A stretch of 64,000 nucleotides of DNA. Source: Hippasteria phrygiana. Its lineage: Eukaryota; Echinodermata; Asteroidea; Valvatida; Goniasteridae. Below the pieces are notes generated by a model. That model saw nothing but the letters and a program-made list of their open reading frames with translations, did not search any database and was not told the origin of the DNA. The position numbers and the translations under genes were made by a program. The stretch lies in the NCBI GenBank assembly GCA_037893225.1, contig JAZGUH010000155.1, forward strand, positions 1,736,001-1,800,000, given 5' to 3'. Of this stretch, positions 19,211-29,989 are shown piece after piece; positions within the stretch are counted from its first letter, which is position 1, and each line of letters opens with the position of its first letter.

Positions 19211-20351
19211 ATGGCTGAAGGTGGAGAATTTATACCTATGGATGAAATGGGTCGAGAAGACGAGCAAAATGATGCTGATGGTGATTTTCAAGATGCCAAT
19301 GATGACGATGATTTAGGAATAGGCCCCGACTATGATTATGAATTAGACAGACCGGCTGAACCACAACTGCCGACGACGGATGAAGCTGGTAATATTATAG
19401 ATAAATATCGTGATATGCATAAAGAAGGTTTAGCTAATGATTTTTATGATACTATAGAAAAAGACGGATTCGTTAGACCAAAACTCATTAGGTACGAACT
19501 TTTTACTAAAGATAAAAAAGGTATTTACTTCGACGGTGTTAGATTGTCTTATAGTCGCGATCTCTCACAATTTGTACGTATAGACATGTTAAGAAGAAAC
19601 TTTAAAGCAAAGTATCCAAACGGAAACTTTGCTATATTTTTAAAAGAAGATTTGGGTTTGGTAAAAACTGAAACGACGACATTAGGTCCTACAAGCGTAG
19701 CTACGCGAGTACAACAAGAAATAAGCCAGATACACCCCGAAAATATTGAGATGAGTGAACTTCCAAAAGCGGCCGATGATGTTGACGATATCGTAAAAAA
19801 AGTAGTCGTAGATGTATTGAGAAAAGAAGTAGAGTTGACGAAACAAGATGCTGATTTTAATAGATTACTAGATGAAGTAGATATACTAATTGATATATCA
19901 GATCAACGAGAAAAAGAATTAGATGAACGAGCGAAAGAATTAGGTGAACTAGTAAATACATTAGAGGGACGAGTAGAAACATTAGATAGATCGAGAGAAG
20001 TAGTAGCTAAACGAAGAACAGCATTAGATGAACGAGAAAAAGTATTAGATGAACGAGAAACATTAATTGCTAAAATTACAGGATTAAAGAACCTTAGAGA
20101 AATTGCTGGTTTAAGCAAATCGTTAGAAACTCTCAAAGGTGAGTTAGAATTAAATTTAGCTAAATTAAGAAGGTTAGATGATGAAATTAATCAAACCAAA
20201 GCTGAACTAACTGAAGCAACGAGCGAAGAAGAGAGACGAGAAATAGCCAATCGATTAAAAGATCTAAATGATGAAAGATCCGCTAGAATGACAGCGGCGC
20301 TCGAAAATGAACGAGGACTCAAAAGTCAAATCGCTAGAATCAAAGAAACGG
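19211..20351 (+). pseudogene. Coiled-coil/hydrophobic virion-type protein of copy A, first part
   Basis: Start MAEGGEFIPMDEMGREDEQN, an acidic N-terminus shared with copy B, then a conserved block (IRYELFTKDK...YFDGVRL). Residues 190-380 are a long charged coiled coil (for example ELDERAKELGELVNTLEGRV) unrelated in detail to copy B. A CGTAGCTACGCGAGTAC palindromic insert lies at 19696-19712. Copy B is inserted after 20351, and the gene continues at 36590-37055. The frame runs a few bases into copy B's terminal repeat before stopping at 20356. Confidence 0.9.
20347..20351. repeat. Left target-site duplication of copy B (AACGG)
   Basis: AACGG directly precedes the left terminus and is repeated after the right terminus at 36590-36594. 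Copy B's own homologous gene has an equivalent continuous sequence here, which confirms the junction. Confidence 0.9.
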
Positions 20352-20584
20352 AGTAGTATAGGGATTTGCCGATTCAGCGACAAAACCCGATTTTTCACTT
20401 CCTTCCCCAATTTTGCTGTGAGTATATACAGCAAATTTAAAAAAAACAAAAATAGTCTAAAAATAGCCCAAATTTAATTCAAAATTTTGCTGGGGTACTA
20501 CACACCAAAATTAGCACAGAATCAAGAAAATAAAAAGTATTTTCCATATCCCACAAGCATACGAAATATCCGGGGCGCCCGGGC
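20352..20584. repeat. Left terminal inverted repeat of copy B
   Basis: About 233 bp, AT-rich, with a GC-rich palindromic inner edge (GGGGCGCCCGGGC) at 20572-20584. It matches the reverse complement of 36357-36589, and a third related copy is the right end of copy A (37976-38209). Several CAGCAAAATT-like words recur inside it. Confidence 0.93.
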
Positions 20585-20625
20585 TCTGCTCCTAAAATAA
20601 CATAATTTATAGCAAGCCAAAAAAA

Positions 20626-23600
20626 ATGGAACAAAATATCTTTAAAAAGATATATCGATAAGTATAACTTATCTTTAGGAACACCAACAGGACGCGATGG
20701 TGCATATATCAGGCGAGATTATATTCTAGCTATAAAAAGAGAAGAAGCCAAATTTAAAAATTTGAGAATACGATCTAAAGATTCGTTAGCGCGAGTCGTA
20801 CGTGATAAAAATATTCGAGTCGTATCAACGGGTAGAAATGGTCGAGCGATAAAAAAAGATTACGTCGAAGCTATAAAAAGATTTAAGGAGCAAAATACTT
20901 TTCGAGAAGCAGAATTTCGAGAGACTAGAAGATTTGAAAACAGTTATCGAAATTTGGAACTGATTCCGAGTCTGTTTATCGACGATCCGGAGCAATTTTA
21001 CAACACCCATACGTCGATGATAAAAAACAAAATCGTCGCTGAATTAATAAAAATAAAAACGATGAAACTACAGATCGCTATGAAAATAAAGTATGTAAAA
21101 AAATCAGGTGTTGAGACTACAAAATCAACCGCTACTCATTTTAGTTATCAAACTCGAGTATTAAACAAGAGCGAGATAGCTACGACTATCGGGAAACAAT
21201 ACGAAATGATATTATCTCAGATAGATAAATATACGAATAAAGGAAGTGGTTGGACTATAGATAAAATAGTCGCGTTTTACATTAACATAAACAGAGTTAA
21301 CCCTCTGGTAGGCGCTTCTTACGTAAAACTACCCGAATATATAACTAAAAAACACGCAACCGTCAACATCATAAATGAAGATCAAGAGTGTATAAGATGG
21401 TGTTTAAGAGCTGCCCTAGGTATATATACCGATAAAGTTAAAAACCAAATAGAAACCAACCCGCTGTATAGTTGGCAAAAAAACAGAGCTTCTAATTATA
21501 AAACCGATGACGGATTAAACTTCACCAACATAGACTTCCCCACACCTATAAATCAGATAGCGAGAATAGAAAGACAAAACGATATAAGTATAAACGTGTT
21601 GGGATACGACGCAGACTGCAAAAATAAAACCTATCCACAAGATAAAAGGGGCTTGATATATCCGCTATATTTATCTAAAAGACCATACGATATAGAAACT
21701 ATCAGTTTGCTATTATATGACGGTCATTATTGTTGGATAAGTGACTTACCTAGATTCTTATCTGGCGTTACCAATAGTCAACATCGTAAACTGTTTTGCT
21801 TAAGATGTTTAACGCATTTTAGTTCGAAAGAGAAATTAGACAGGCACATAAAAGATTGCGAAGGAATAGACTCTGCTTTATCTACCGTTAAAATGCCGCA
21901 TGAAAATGCGAACAAATACTTGGACAAAAGCAAATTAATGTTTAAAAACTTTAAGAATTTACAAGATGCACCCTATGTCATATACGCGGATTTTGAATCT
22001 ATCTTGGTGCCCCAAGTACCCCAAGAAAAAACATCGAATAAAACTCATGAACATAGAGCCTGCGGTTATTCTTACGTTGTAGTGAGATGCGATGGCCGAC
22101 AGATCAAGCGAAAGACTTATAGAGGTGAACACGCTATAGACAATTTTATAACCTCGTTGCAAGAACTCGAACCTAAGATTAATGAATTACTAGCTCGCAT
22201 TAAGCCGATAATATATACGCTAAAAGAAGAAAAAATTCACCTAAACTCTAACGAGTGCTGGATTTGCGAAAAACCAATTTTTCCAAATTACTCGCGTAAT
22301 TGCCTGTGCTGTAATCCTGTAGAACCTAAAAGTAAAGAAGAACTGGAAGAATACACGTACAAAAACGAAAAAGGATACATCGACCAAAAATGTATGTTCT
22401 GCCAAAAGAAAATTAACAAATTTCGAAAAGTAAGAGATCATTGTCACACTACGGGCAAGTACAGAGGAGCCGCGCACGCTTACTGTAATCTTAAATTACG
22501 AGTAAAACCCGGTGAAACGAAAATACCGGTCGTCTTTCACAACTTAGAAAACTATGACGCGCACTTGATCATGCAGGGTATTTCCAAGTATCAACAAGAT
22601 ATCTGGTGTATACCCAAAAATTCAGAAAAATACATTTCATTTTCGATCGGTCAATATAGATTTATCGACTCGTTTCATTTTATGTCTAGCGGTCTCGACA
22701 AATTGGTAACGTCTTGCCCGAGAGGCGCCTTTAGGCTACTCCTGAAACGTTATGGTGAAGAAAACGCGGACCTCTTATTACAAAAGGGTGTATATCCCTA
22801 CGAGTATATGGACAGCTTTGAACGATTTAGCGAGAGTAGTCTACCAGCTAAACACCATTTTTACAGCGCTCTAAAAGACAAACATATAACGGACGAAGAC
22901 TACTCGCGCGCGCAACGAGTATGGCAGACATTTAATATAAAAAACATGGGCGAATACCACGACTTGTACGTAACCGCGGATACTCTATTACTAGCCGGCG
23001 TATTCGAGAATTTTAGACAAATGTGTAGAATGAATTACAAGTTAGATCCAGCCAACTACTTCACAGCACCGGGGTTAAGTTGGGACGCATTGCTGAGGCA
23101 TACTAAAATAGAATTGGAATTATTAACCGATATAGATAAACATATATTTTTTGAAAAAGCGAAAAGAGGAGGAATATCGAGCGTTGGTAGTACGCGCTAT
23201 GCTAAGGCCAACAATAAGTACCTGAAAGATTACGATCAAGATAAACCCGATTCGTATATTCTCTATCTAGACGCCAACAACCTCTACGGATGGGCCATGA
23301 GTCGACCGCTACCTTACGGAGGATTTAAATGGGTCGGTACGAGTCAATTTACCCACGATCGTATAATGGCGTTAAAAGATAAGGCTTCAACGGGATATAT
23401 GTTCGAAGTTGACCTGGAATATCCAGCTGAACTAAACGATCTACACAACGATTATCCTTTAGCCGCCGATAATATAATCATACCTGAAGAATGGTTATCG
23501 GAGTATCAACGAGAGTTGGCGAGTGATATAGGAGATGGTGCTAAGGTAAAAAAATTTACAGGTACGCTATATCGAAAAGAAAAATATGTATTGCACTACG

Positions 23601-24535
23601 TCAATTTAAAACAGTGTTTGAGGCTAGGCCTAAAACTAACTAGAGTACATCGGGCGTTACAATTTAAACAAAAACCTTGGATGAAATCGTACATCGATAA
23701 AAACACGCAACTCAGAACGAAAGCAAAGTCGGATTTTGAAAAAGACTTTTTCAAATTGATGAATAATTCCGTATTCGGAAAAACGATGGAAAATGTCAGA
23801 AATAGAATAGATGGTGTGCTACTTAGAAACGATCAAGTAAAAGAATACGAAAAAATAGTTTCTAAACCTTGTTACAAGTCTACTACAGCGTTTAAAGAAT
23901 GCGGTCTCTCATTCGTGGAATCGTACAAAAAGAAAACGTATTTAAATAAGCCCATCTATTGCGGCGTTAGTATCTTAGATTTATCGAAGACTCTAATGTA
24001 TGACTTTTATTACAATCAATTAAAAAAGACGTATGACGATAAAGTAAGATTGATGTATACAGACACGGACTCGCTGCTTTTGATTATCTATACAAAAGAC
24101 GTTTATCGGGATCTAGAAAAACAGTCTGACTTGTACGATTTTTCTAACTACGAGAGAGACCACTTTTTATATGACGATACAAACAAGAAAGTCATCGGCA
24201 AATTTAAAGACGAATGCGGAGGAAAAGTCATAAGCGAAGCTACTTGCATCAGATCGAAGATGTACTCGATTTTATACGGGGAACACGATATTATAAAGAA
24301 GGCCAAAGGCGTAAACCGAGTGGTTATAAACAACGATCTATCTTACGAAAAATATAAGCGATGCGTTTTATCGAACGAATGCTATTCAAACAAGATGATT
24401 CGTTTTGGAACTGAGCGTCACATGATATACACGGAGGCTCAGATCAAGCAATCGTTAAATCCTTTAGATACGAAGAGATATATTTTACCTAATGGTATAG
24501 ACACTCTGGCTTATGGTCATCATTCTAACCTTTAG
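20626..24535 (+). CDS. Protein-primed type family B DNA polymerase, copy B (frameshift near start)
   Basis: About 1,300 codons, the replicative enzyme. In order: N-terminal region; a C2H2-like finger CLRCLTHFSSKEKLDRH near 21800-21850; exonuclease I DFES near 21989; an endonuclease-VII-like CxxC finger (CMFCQKKINKF, RDHCHTTGKYRGAAHAYCN) near 22390-22490; exonuclease II HNLENYDAHL near 22540; exonuclease III YVTAD near 22967; motif A LDANNLYGWAM near 23270; motif B near 23750; motif C YTDTDS near 24058. The first ATG (20626) is separated from the long frame by one extra A in the run at 20644-20648; the long frame is open from 20642. Either an old frameshift or an assembly error explains it. 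The 3' end is also altered by a 70-bp filler. Confidence 0.93.
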
Positions 24536-24597
24536 TCTATTCTAGACAGAACAAGACGATCTCTGAAAGAAAAACTCAGTTCGGGTCACTCGCGTAG

Positions 24598-25314
24598 CTA
24601 AAGCCCAGAACAAGACGATTGATAAATATCTACTCGAAAAATAAATTTCTTACGGTTATTCTCGATTAACTCACCGTCGCAGTCTCTAAAAGAAAAACTA
24701 AGTTCGGGTATTTTAGCAACTACGAGCGGTATAACAGTTTTTCTTTTATTCTGGGCAGTCGCTATTAAATCCGAATTATATATAATCGGTATAACGTATA
24801 ACAAGTGCGTGCTCTTTCCGTTATAGAAATTATTAGACGTAGATAACTGATCGCAATGTAAAAAAACTGTATTCACATAATTCATATTATAATATCCTAC
24901 AAGTTCACTATTGTCTGTAAAGCCCCAACTATAGGGTAGACCCAACACTTTTTGAGTATATAGATCGAAAGTAATGTAAATCTCAATAGGATCCAAACTA
25001 ATAATACTGATATTAAAAACAATTTTTTTATTAAGCTTATCCGCGTAAACTGTAATAAAAGTTAATTTATTAAATTCATCTACTAACTCATCGATAGTAT
25101 AATTTCCAGCTGGAATTACCATTTCACCTCTAGTTACAACAGTGTTTTTAGTTAATTTCCATCCTATAGTCATACGTTGAGTTATATTATAAAAACCGAC
25201 GGTAAATATCGCGTTGTTTAAACTCATGCAGTAATCTCCCTTAGAGTTATCTATAGGTTTTGACAATCTAAACGTTTGTTCGTTGCCATTCATTTCAAAA
25301 ACGTGCGATTCCAT
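24598..25314 (-). CDS. Spike-like/minor capsid-type protein B1
   Basis: 238 residues, starts MESHVFEMNGNEQTFRLSKP with AATAAAATGG context. It shares the LSTSNNFYNGKSTHLL motif and C-terminal LSFSFRDCDGELI with its paralogues, and ends in a Cys-containing tail (YQSSCSGL). Orthologue of copy A 7286-8002. The central 60 residues, between IPAGNYTIDEL and GYYNMNYVN, are the most variable part, which would suit an exposed surface. Receptor-binding or vertex function is inference. Confidence 0.8.
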   Translation of the reverse strand: MESHVFEMNGNEQTFRLSKPIDNSKGDYCMSLNNAIFTVGFYNITQRMTIGWKLTKNTVVTRGEMVIPAGNYTIDELVDEFNKLTFITVYADKLNKKIVFNISIISLDPIEIYITFDLYTQKVLGLPYSWGFTDNSELVGYYNMNYVNTVFLHCDQLSTSNNFYNGKSTHLLYVIPIIYNSDLIATAQNKRKTVIPLVVAKIPELSFSFRDCDGELIENNRKKFIFRVDIYQSSCSGL

Positions 25315-25334
25315 TTTATTAGAACAAAAAAAGC

Positions 25335-26054
25335 TTAAAAATCTTTAGATTTTTTTATTTTACCTATCATCAAGTTAAAACTAATCTTTTTTTCTAGATT
25401 CTCGATTAACTCACCGTCGCAGTCTCTAAAAGAAAAACTCAGTTCGGGTATTTTAGCAACTACGAGCGGTATAACAGTTTTTCTTTTATTCTGGGCAGTC
25501 GCTATTAAATCCGAATTATATATAATCGGTATAACGTCCAACAAGTCTGTGCTCTTTCCATTATAGAAATTATTAGACGTAGATAACTGATCGCAATGTA
25601 AAAAAACTGTATTCACATAATTCATATTATAATATCCTACAAGTTCACCTTGAGTGTGCCACCAACTATAGGGTAGACCCAACACTTTTTGAGTAATTGA
25701 ATTGAAAACCATCCAAAAATCCATATTTGGATGTAATATATCGCTATTTAAAACAATTTTTTTATTAAGCTTATCCGCGTAAACTGTAATAAAAGTTAAT
25801 TTATTAAATTCATCTACTAACTCATCGATAGTATAATTTCCAGGTGGAATTACCATTTCACCTCTATTTGTTGGTGAATTATCGGCGTTAAATAAAACCC
25901 ATCCTACATCTATACGTTGAGGTACATTATAAAAACCGACGTCAAATATCGCGTTGTTTAAACTCATACAATAATTTCCATTAGAGTTATCTATAGGTTT
26001 TGACAATCTAAACGTTCGTTCGTTACTAACCATTTCAAAAACGTGCGATTCCAT
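25335..26054 (-). CDS. Spike-like/minor capsid-type protein B2 (extra chimeric copy)
   Basis: 239 residues. The N-terminal and middle parts follow the B1 type (IPPGNYTIDEL, GYYNMNYVNTVFLHCDQL), while the end switches to the B3 type (KKISFNLMIGKIKKSKDF). Copy A has no counterpart. The pattern suggests a tandem duplication with recombination between paralogues. Nearly identical blocks of more than 150 bp are shared with B1 around 24680-24890 and 25430-25650. Confidence 0.8.
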   Translation of the reverse strand: MESHVFEMVSNERTFRLSKPIDNSNGNYCMSLNNAIFDVGFYNVPQRIDVGWVLFNADNSPTNRGEMVIPPGNYTIDELVDEFNKLTFITVYADKLNKKIVLNSDILHPNMDFWMVFNSITQKVLGLPYSWWHTQGELVGYYNMNYVNTVFLHCDQLSTSNNFYNGKSTDLLDVIPIIYNSDLIATAQNKRKTVIPLVVAKIPELSFSFRDCDGELIENLEKKISFNLMIGKIKKSKDF

Positions 26055-26088
26055 TTTATTTAAGCTTACAAAAGCTTTAAAAAATCGC

Positions 26089-26787
26089 TTAAAATTTACC
26101 TATCGTCAAGCTAAAACTAATCTTTTTTCCTCGATTATTTATTAAACCGCCGTCTCGGTCTCTGATACTAAAGCTAAGTTGGTTTATCTTATCACCCACG
26201 AGTCTACGAGCGGTTATTCTTGCACGCTCGACAATCGTATCGTCTCTTTTCGTTATCGGTATAATGTCTAGCAAGTGCGTTCCCATTCCGTTATAGAAAT
26301 TATTAGACGTAGATAACTGATCGCAATGTAAAAAAATTTCATCGACAAGCATTGTATTATAATGCCCTACATAATCTACGCCAAAAACTAACTTTTTGGC
26401 CGTTATCCCCAACAATTGTTTAATGTTTTTATCAAAGCGTAGATCGTTATTTTCTTCCGTTACATTTAAAAATATTTTTTTATTAAGTTTATCTACGGAG
26501 ACTTCTAACCAAACTAATTTACTGAGTCTCTCTTCTATCCAATCTATATCGTAATATCCAGCAGGAATATCAATTTTACCACCCGTACTACCCGTTTTTT
26601 TACCAGTGTTTGGATCGATTTGATGTATAAAATAGTTAATTTCGCTATTACTAGCCATGTTGAAGAAGCCCGCGGTTAATATCGCGCTGGTTAAACTCAT
26701 ACTGTAATCCCCATTTGAGTTATCTATAGGTTTTGACAGTCTAAACGTTCGTTCGTTATCAAACATTTCAAAAACGTGCGATTCCAT
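26089..26787 (-). CDS. Spike-like/minor capsid-type protein B3
   Basis: 232 residues, intact start MESHVFEMFDNERTFRLSKP. Carries the IDIPAGYYDIDWIEERLSKL segment and VTEEN block of the A2 type, and ends FSLTIGKF. It lies 50 bp from the divergent start of the large structural gene, so a bidirectional promoter between 26788 and 26837 is likely. Function inferred as for its paralogues. Confidence 0.8.
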   Translation of the reverse strand: MESHVFEMFDNERTFRLSKPIDNSNGDYSMSLTSAILTAGFFNMASNSEINYFIHQIDPNTGKKTGSTGGKIDIPAGYYDIDWIEERLSKLVWLEVSVDKLNKKIFLNVTEENNDLRFDKNIKQLLGITAKKLVFGVDYVGHYNTMLVDEIFLHCDQLSTSNNFYNGMGTHLLDIIPITKRDDTIVERARITARRLVGDKINQLSFSIRDRDGGLINNRGKKISFSLTIGKF

Positions 26788-26837
26788 TTTATTAAAGCTA
26801 AAAAAGCTTTAAAAAATATTTGGTTTATTATAATAAA

Positions 26838-28556
26838 ATGAATGCTACAGATATCGCAAATCTAGCTGCCCGCGTAGGGCATACGCAAGCACAAAGCGTT
26901 AGCAACAAGCACGAAGCGATGCGCCCGGCTTTAGATATCGTGAATATAGTTAGAAATCAAGACGACTCAATGAGGTACGAAGCGATAACCCCGGAGAGTA
27001 CCCCGTTGAGCATGCACTTGGGTCAACCTAACATCACCGTAAACGCCAACACAAACGCGAGTTTTATCGCTCCACTATTTGATATATTTAGCGCTTATAA
27101 AATGTCTGACGTGAAGAGCGACGAAGTGGTCAAACGTTACGCATCGGACCCCATGGTGTTTTATCAAAATCAACTCAACTTTGCATTTTGGTGCGCGACT
27201 TCTGGTTGCGGCGTAGGACTAGAATCGTTACTACATAAAAACCCCGTAATATCGGCTTTATTCAAGTTTCACGTATATTTCACGATCAGAAAGATACTAT
27301 ACTTTCTAAAATGCACAATTCCAAACGACAATATATTCGATAATCTAAACAATAACATCGATAAAGGCGCTTATAGCGATATTTGTCAATATTTTAATGT
27401 CGATCCAAACATGAGTTTTAAACAGACCGCAGACTTAACTTCTGGAGGATTAGGTACCGCTTATTTTTACCTGTTTAAAATAAACAAGTACTCGCCAGAT
27501 ATACCTGTATCCGTACCCGGTAAAAATTATAACCCTATTAAGCTTTACAATGTTTCGGCTGAATATGACTCGAGTACGGGTAAATATGTGACAGCTAATA
27601 AATTGTGGGAATACGATTATGAAGCTATGAATCCTGGTGCCACCTACATGGGATTTGTAGAGTCCTGACTCTACAAATCCCATGTAGATGCGAAACATTA
27701 TAGTAAAATTACGATCGCGTATATCAGACAATCCGCGGACGTTGTACGATTCGGTTTTAGAAATTTTATACATCAGAAGAGCTCGTTTACCGACGTTGGT
27801 ATAGAAAAAATAAACGAAAGCATTAGAACGTACGTGTATGCCATACTCGGTGCGCAAGCCCAAACAAAAACGAGTATACTAACTGCAGGTACCGGATTAG
27901 ATGCGCAAAGACAATTTGAAAATATAGTAGAAGATGTCATCAACAGCCCTACGGACTTGGAATCTTCTATAACCAGATTTCAAGATTCTTTACAGTACGC
28001 TAGAAGCTCGTTAAACTTTGTGATTAGCCCTGGATTATACTTAATTCCATCAAATATGGAGCTTTTAGTCGGTATTCACCCAGGTTATAATAATAATATA
28101 CAGATAGCTACGCCCGACGCATCGATAGGATTAAACATCAACTTGAACTCAGACGTACTCCCACCGCCAACCCCAATCTCAGAGGTCGTAGCTGACCCTA
28201 CACCGCCACCATCCCACGTAAAAAAGAGTAAGCTAGATACCCAGCAGAATTTAGACGATTTAGACGACGTAACTACGTCACCAGACCCGTTACCTCCCGT
28301 AAAAAAGAGTAGTATAGTAACCCAGCAGGATTTAGACGATTTAGACGATTTAGACGATTTAGACCCGTCTGATGATGTAGACCCTACACCTCCGCTACCT
28401 CTGGTCATAGATACTCAAGTACTCCCACCGCCACTCCCTACGAGCGTAGATACTCAACCGCCAGACTCGCACGAACAAGAAAAAACGGCTTTAGTCGTTG
28501 GTTTAATAGCCGTTGCTGGGGTTGGGTATCTAGCTTACGATATTTTACGCCGCTGA
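26838..28556 (+). pseudogene. Large structural protein with C-terminal anchor, copy B (in-frame stop)
   Basis: Starts at ATG 26838 (TTATAATAAAATGAATGC). The order is a variable N-terminus, core with FAFWCATSGCGVGLESLL, then a segment ending LGAQAQTKTSILTAGTGLDA, then a D/L and Pro-rich repeated linker (28150-28460), then the C-terminal helix AVAGVGYLAYDILRR. At 27666-27688 an inverted copy of the preceding 21 bases has replaced 5 bp, adding 18 bp. The frame is kept but a TGA stop appears at 27666-27668. Downstream the frame is open to 28556. A minor capsid or penton-like role is plausible from family resemblance. It overlaps the convergent integrase by 12 bp. Confidence 0.85.
27645..27688. 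repeat. Templated inverted duplication (hairpin) in structural gene
   Basis: CTACATGGGATTTGTAGAGTC is followed after CT by its exact reverse complement (21-bp arms). Copy A has the simple sequence at 9636-9661. This is typical of a template-switch (snap-back) event. Confidence 0.92.
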
Positions 28557-29552
28557 AGAAGGTGGTAACTCAGTATCTGACGGAACAACCATTAATTCTT
28601 TCTTAACGAACGATCTCTTGGGGCCGTTAGTCAGCCAGTACAACGCGGGCTGTCCGGGGTTTGTCGTTCTCCTTCTAATCGTATACATTTCTAAGCTCCA
28701 AATAGGATCGGTAGCTCTTCTTCTAACGTCTTTTTCGAGCTCTCCAGGAGCGTAAAGATATCTAACGATATCGTCATTTACGATTAGCGCGACTTCGGGG
28801 CTCTTGAGTCCCGAGGAACTCAATTGCTTTATTTCTAACTGAGACATAGCCGCTCTAGGAGTTAACGGTTTACCTTTCATAGTCGATATCAATCTAGTTT
28901 CTTCGTCGTTTAACGCTTTTATAACATCGGGCAATCTTTTTACCCACTCGCGGCTACGCTCGGTAGGATCTAACATTTCTTGAGCGTATTGATGACCGAA
29001 TAATCTTTCGGCTAAAGTACGATTAAATCTTTCTACTATACCTTGAGCTTTATGATTACCAACCTCGCCTTTCTGTACTGCGACGTTGTGAGTTCGCATC
29101 AAAGTATTAAATTCAGCCATAAATTCTGTACCGCGGTCTACTTTTATCGTGAGAGGCCAAGACAAGGGTGATCTTTTGTAAATCTTTTTTATCGCCTCTA
29201 CAACTTGAGTACTCGTTTTATTCGTCAAGGGTTCAGCTTCTTTATATCGAGTGGCCACATCGACGATCGTCAACGCGTATTTATATCTTTTACGTTTAAC
29301 TACATCGTGAGGTAGATACAACAGATCCGCTTGATGTTGTTCATTAGGCCGCCCTATAACCTTATTGAGACTCGTAGGTCTCGGTATAAAACTGGGGGCT
29401 GGTAAATATATTTGCCACATGGCTTGTTTTCTCAACCAATTTCTAACGTCTGGCTCGGGTACGTTAGCTTTTAGCGACAATTTTTTTATAGCGCCTGCAC
29501 CTTTCCAATATCCTTTAGGGCTGTAAAATATTTTACTTAGTTTTGTTTCCAT
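28545..29552 (-). CDS. Retroviral-type DDE integrase, copy B
   Basis: 335 residues, intact. Asp76, Asp139 and Glu174 form a DD35E triad, with Arg140 after the second Asp (KVDRGTEF), the more usual residue for this family, whereas copy A has Pro. The conserved block AERLFGHQYAQEM follows, and the C-terminal 100 residues contain no chromodomain that I can see. The terminal repeats and AACGG duplication around this copy are its expected products. Confidence 0.95.
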   Translation of the reverse strand: METKLSKIFYSPKGYWKGAGAIKKLSLKANVPEPDVRNWLRKQAMWQIYLPAPSFIPRPTSLNKVIGRPNEQHQADLLYLPHDVVKRKRYKYALTIVDVATRYKEAEPLTNKTSTQVVEAIKKIYKRSPLSWPLTIKVDRGTEFMAEFNTLMRTHNVAVQKGEVGNHKAQGIVERFNRTLAERLFGHQYAQEMLDPTERSREWVKRLPDVIKALNDEETRLISTMKGKPLTPRAAMSQLEIKQLSSSGLKSPEVALIVNDDIVRYLYAPGELEKDVRRRATDPIWSLEMYTIRRRTTNPGQPALYWLTNGPKRSFVKKELMVVPSDTELPPSSAA

Positions 29553-29575
29553 TTTATTTTAACGACTTATTAAAA
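29553..29575. promoter_or_regulatory. Divergent intergenic region, copy B
   Basis: Only 23 bp (TTATTTTAACGACTTATTAA) separate the integrase and small membrane protein start codons. The copy A version is the same with about 18 extra bp. A shared bidirectional promoter is inferred. Confidence 0.5.
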
Positions 29576-29989
29576 ATGGCGAGTTTATTAATGATGGTTG
29601 GTGGAGCTCTTGTAAACGCTTTAGCGTTTAGCGGATCGAACTTTCTATTTTCGATAATGGGTGGATCGCCGGCTGAAGAACGTAAACGACACAACCTCGC
29701 TTTAGAAAAATTAACTCGAGCTAAACAAGAGTGGGTGGAACAAAGAACCAAGATGCTAGATTATCTAAACGATCGACTACATAAAGAAGCCAAGGCTCAA
29801 AAAGATTTTAGAAATGTAGATGATGCGTTGAGACTATATAACGAAGTAACCAAGGAAGAGTTGAGATTACCTCGTGAACCTGTATTGTCAGACTTTTACG
29901 TATCCAGCGAAGGTCAAAAAGATGGTGAAATTGCATTTATCGTAGGAGGCACTGCTGTTTTAGGATTTTTAGTTTATAAGTTTGTCTAA
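29576..29989 (+). CDS. Small virion-type membrane protein, copy B
   Basis: 137 residues, about 90% identical to copy A. N-terminal hydrophobic helix (LLMMVGGALVNALAFSGSNF), charged helical middle, C-terminal helix IVGGTAVLGFLVYKFV. The start was chosen at ATG 29576, after the divergent promoter. It is followed by the capsid gene 37 bp downstream. Confidence 0.8.
   Translation: MASLLMMVGGALVNALAFSGSNFLFSIMGGSPAEERKRHNLALEKLTRAKQEWVEQRTKMLDYLNDRLHKEAKAQKDFRNVDDALRLYNEVTKEELRLPREPVLSDFYVSSEGQKDGEIAFIVGGTAVLGFLVYKFV

Noticed and set aside
26820..26837. Upstream start for the copy B large structural gene
   Set aside because: Non-ATG codon within the divergent promoter; ATG at 26838 follows the conserved TAATAAAATG context.
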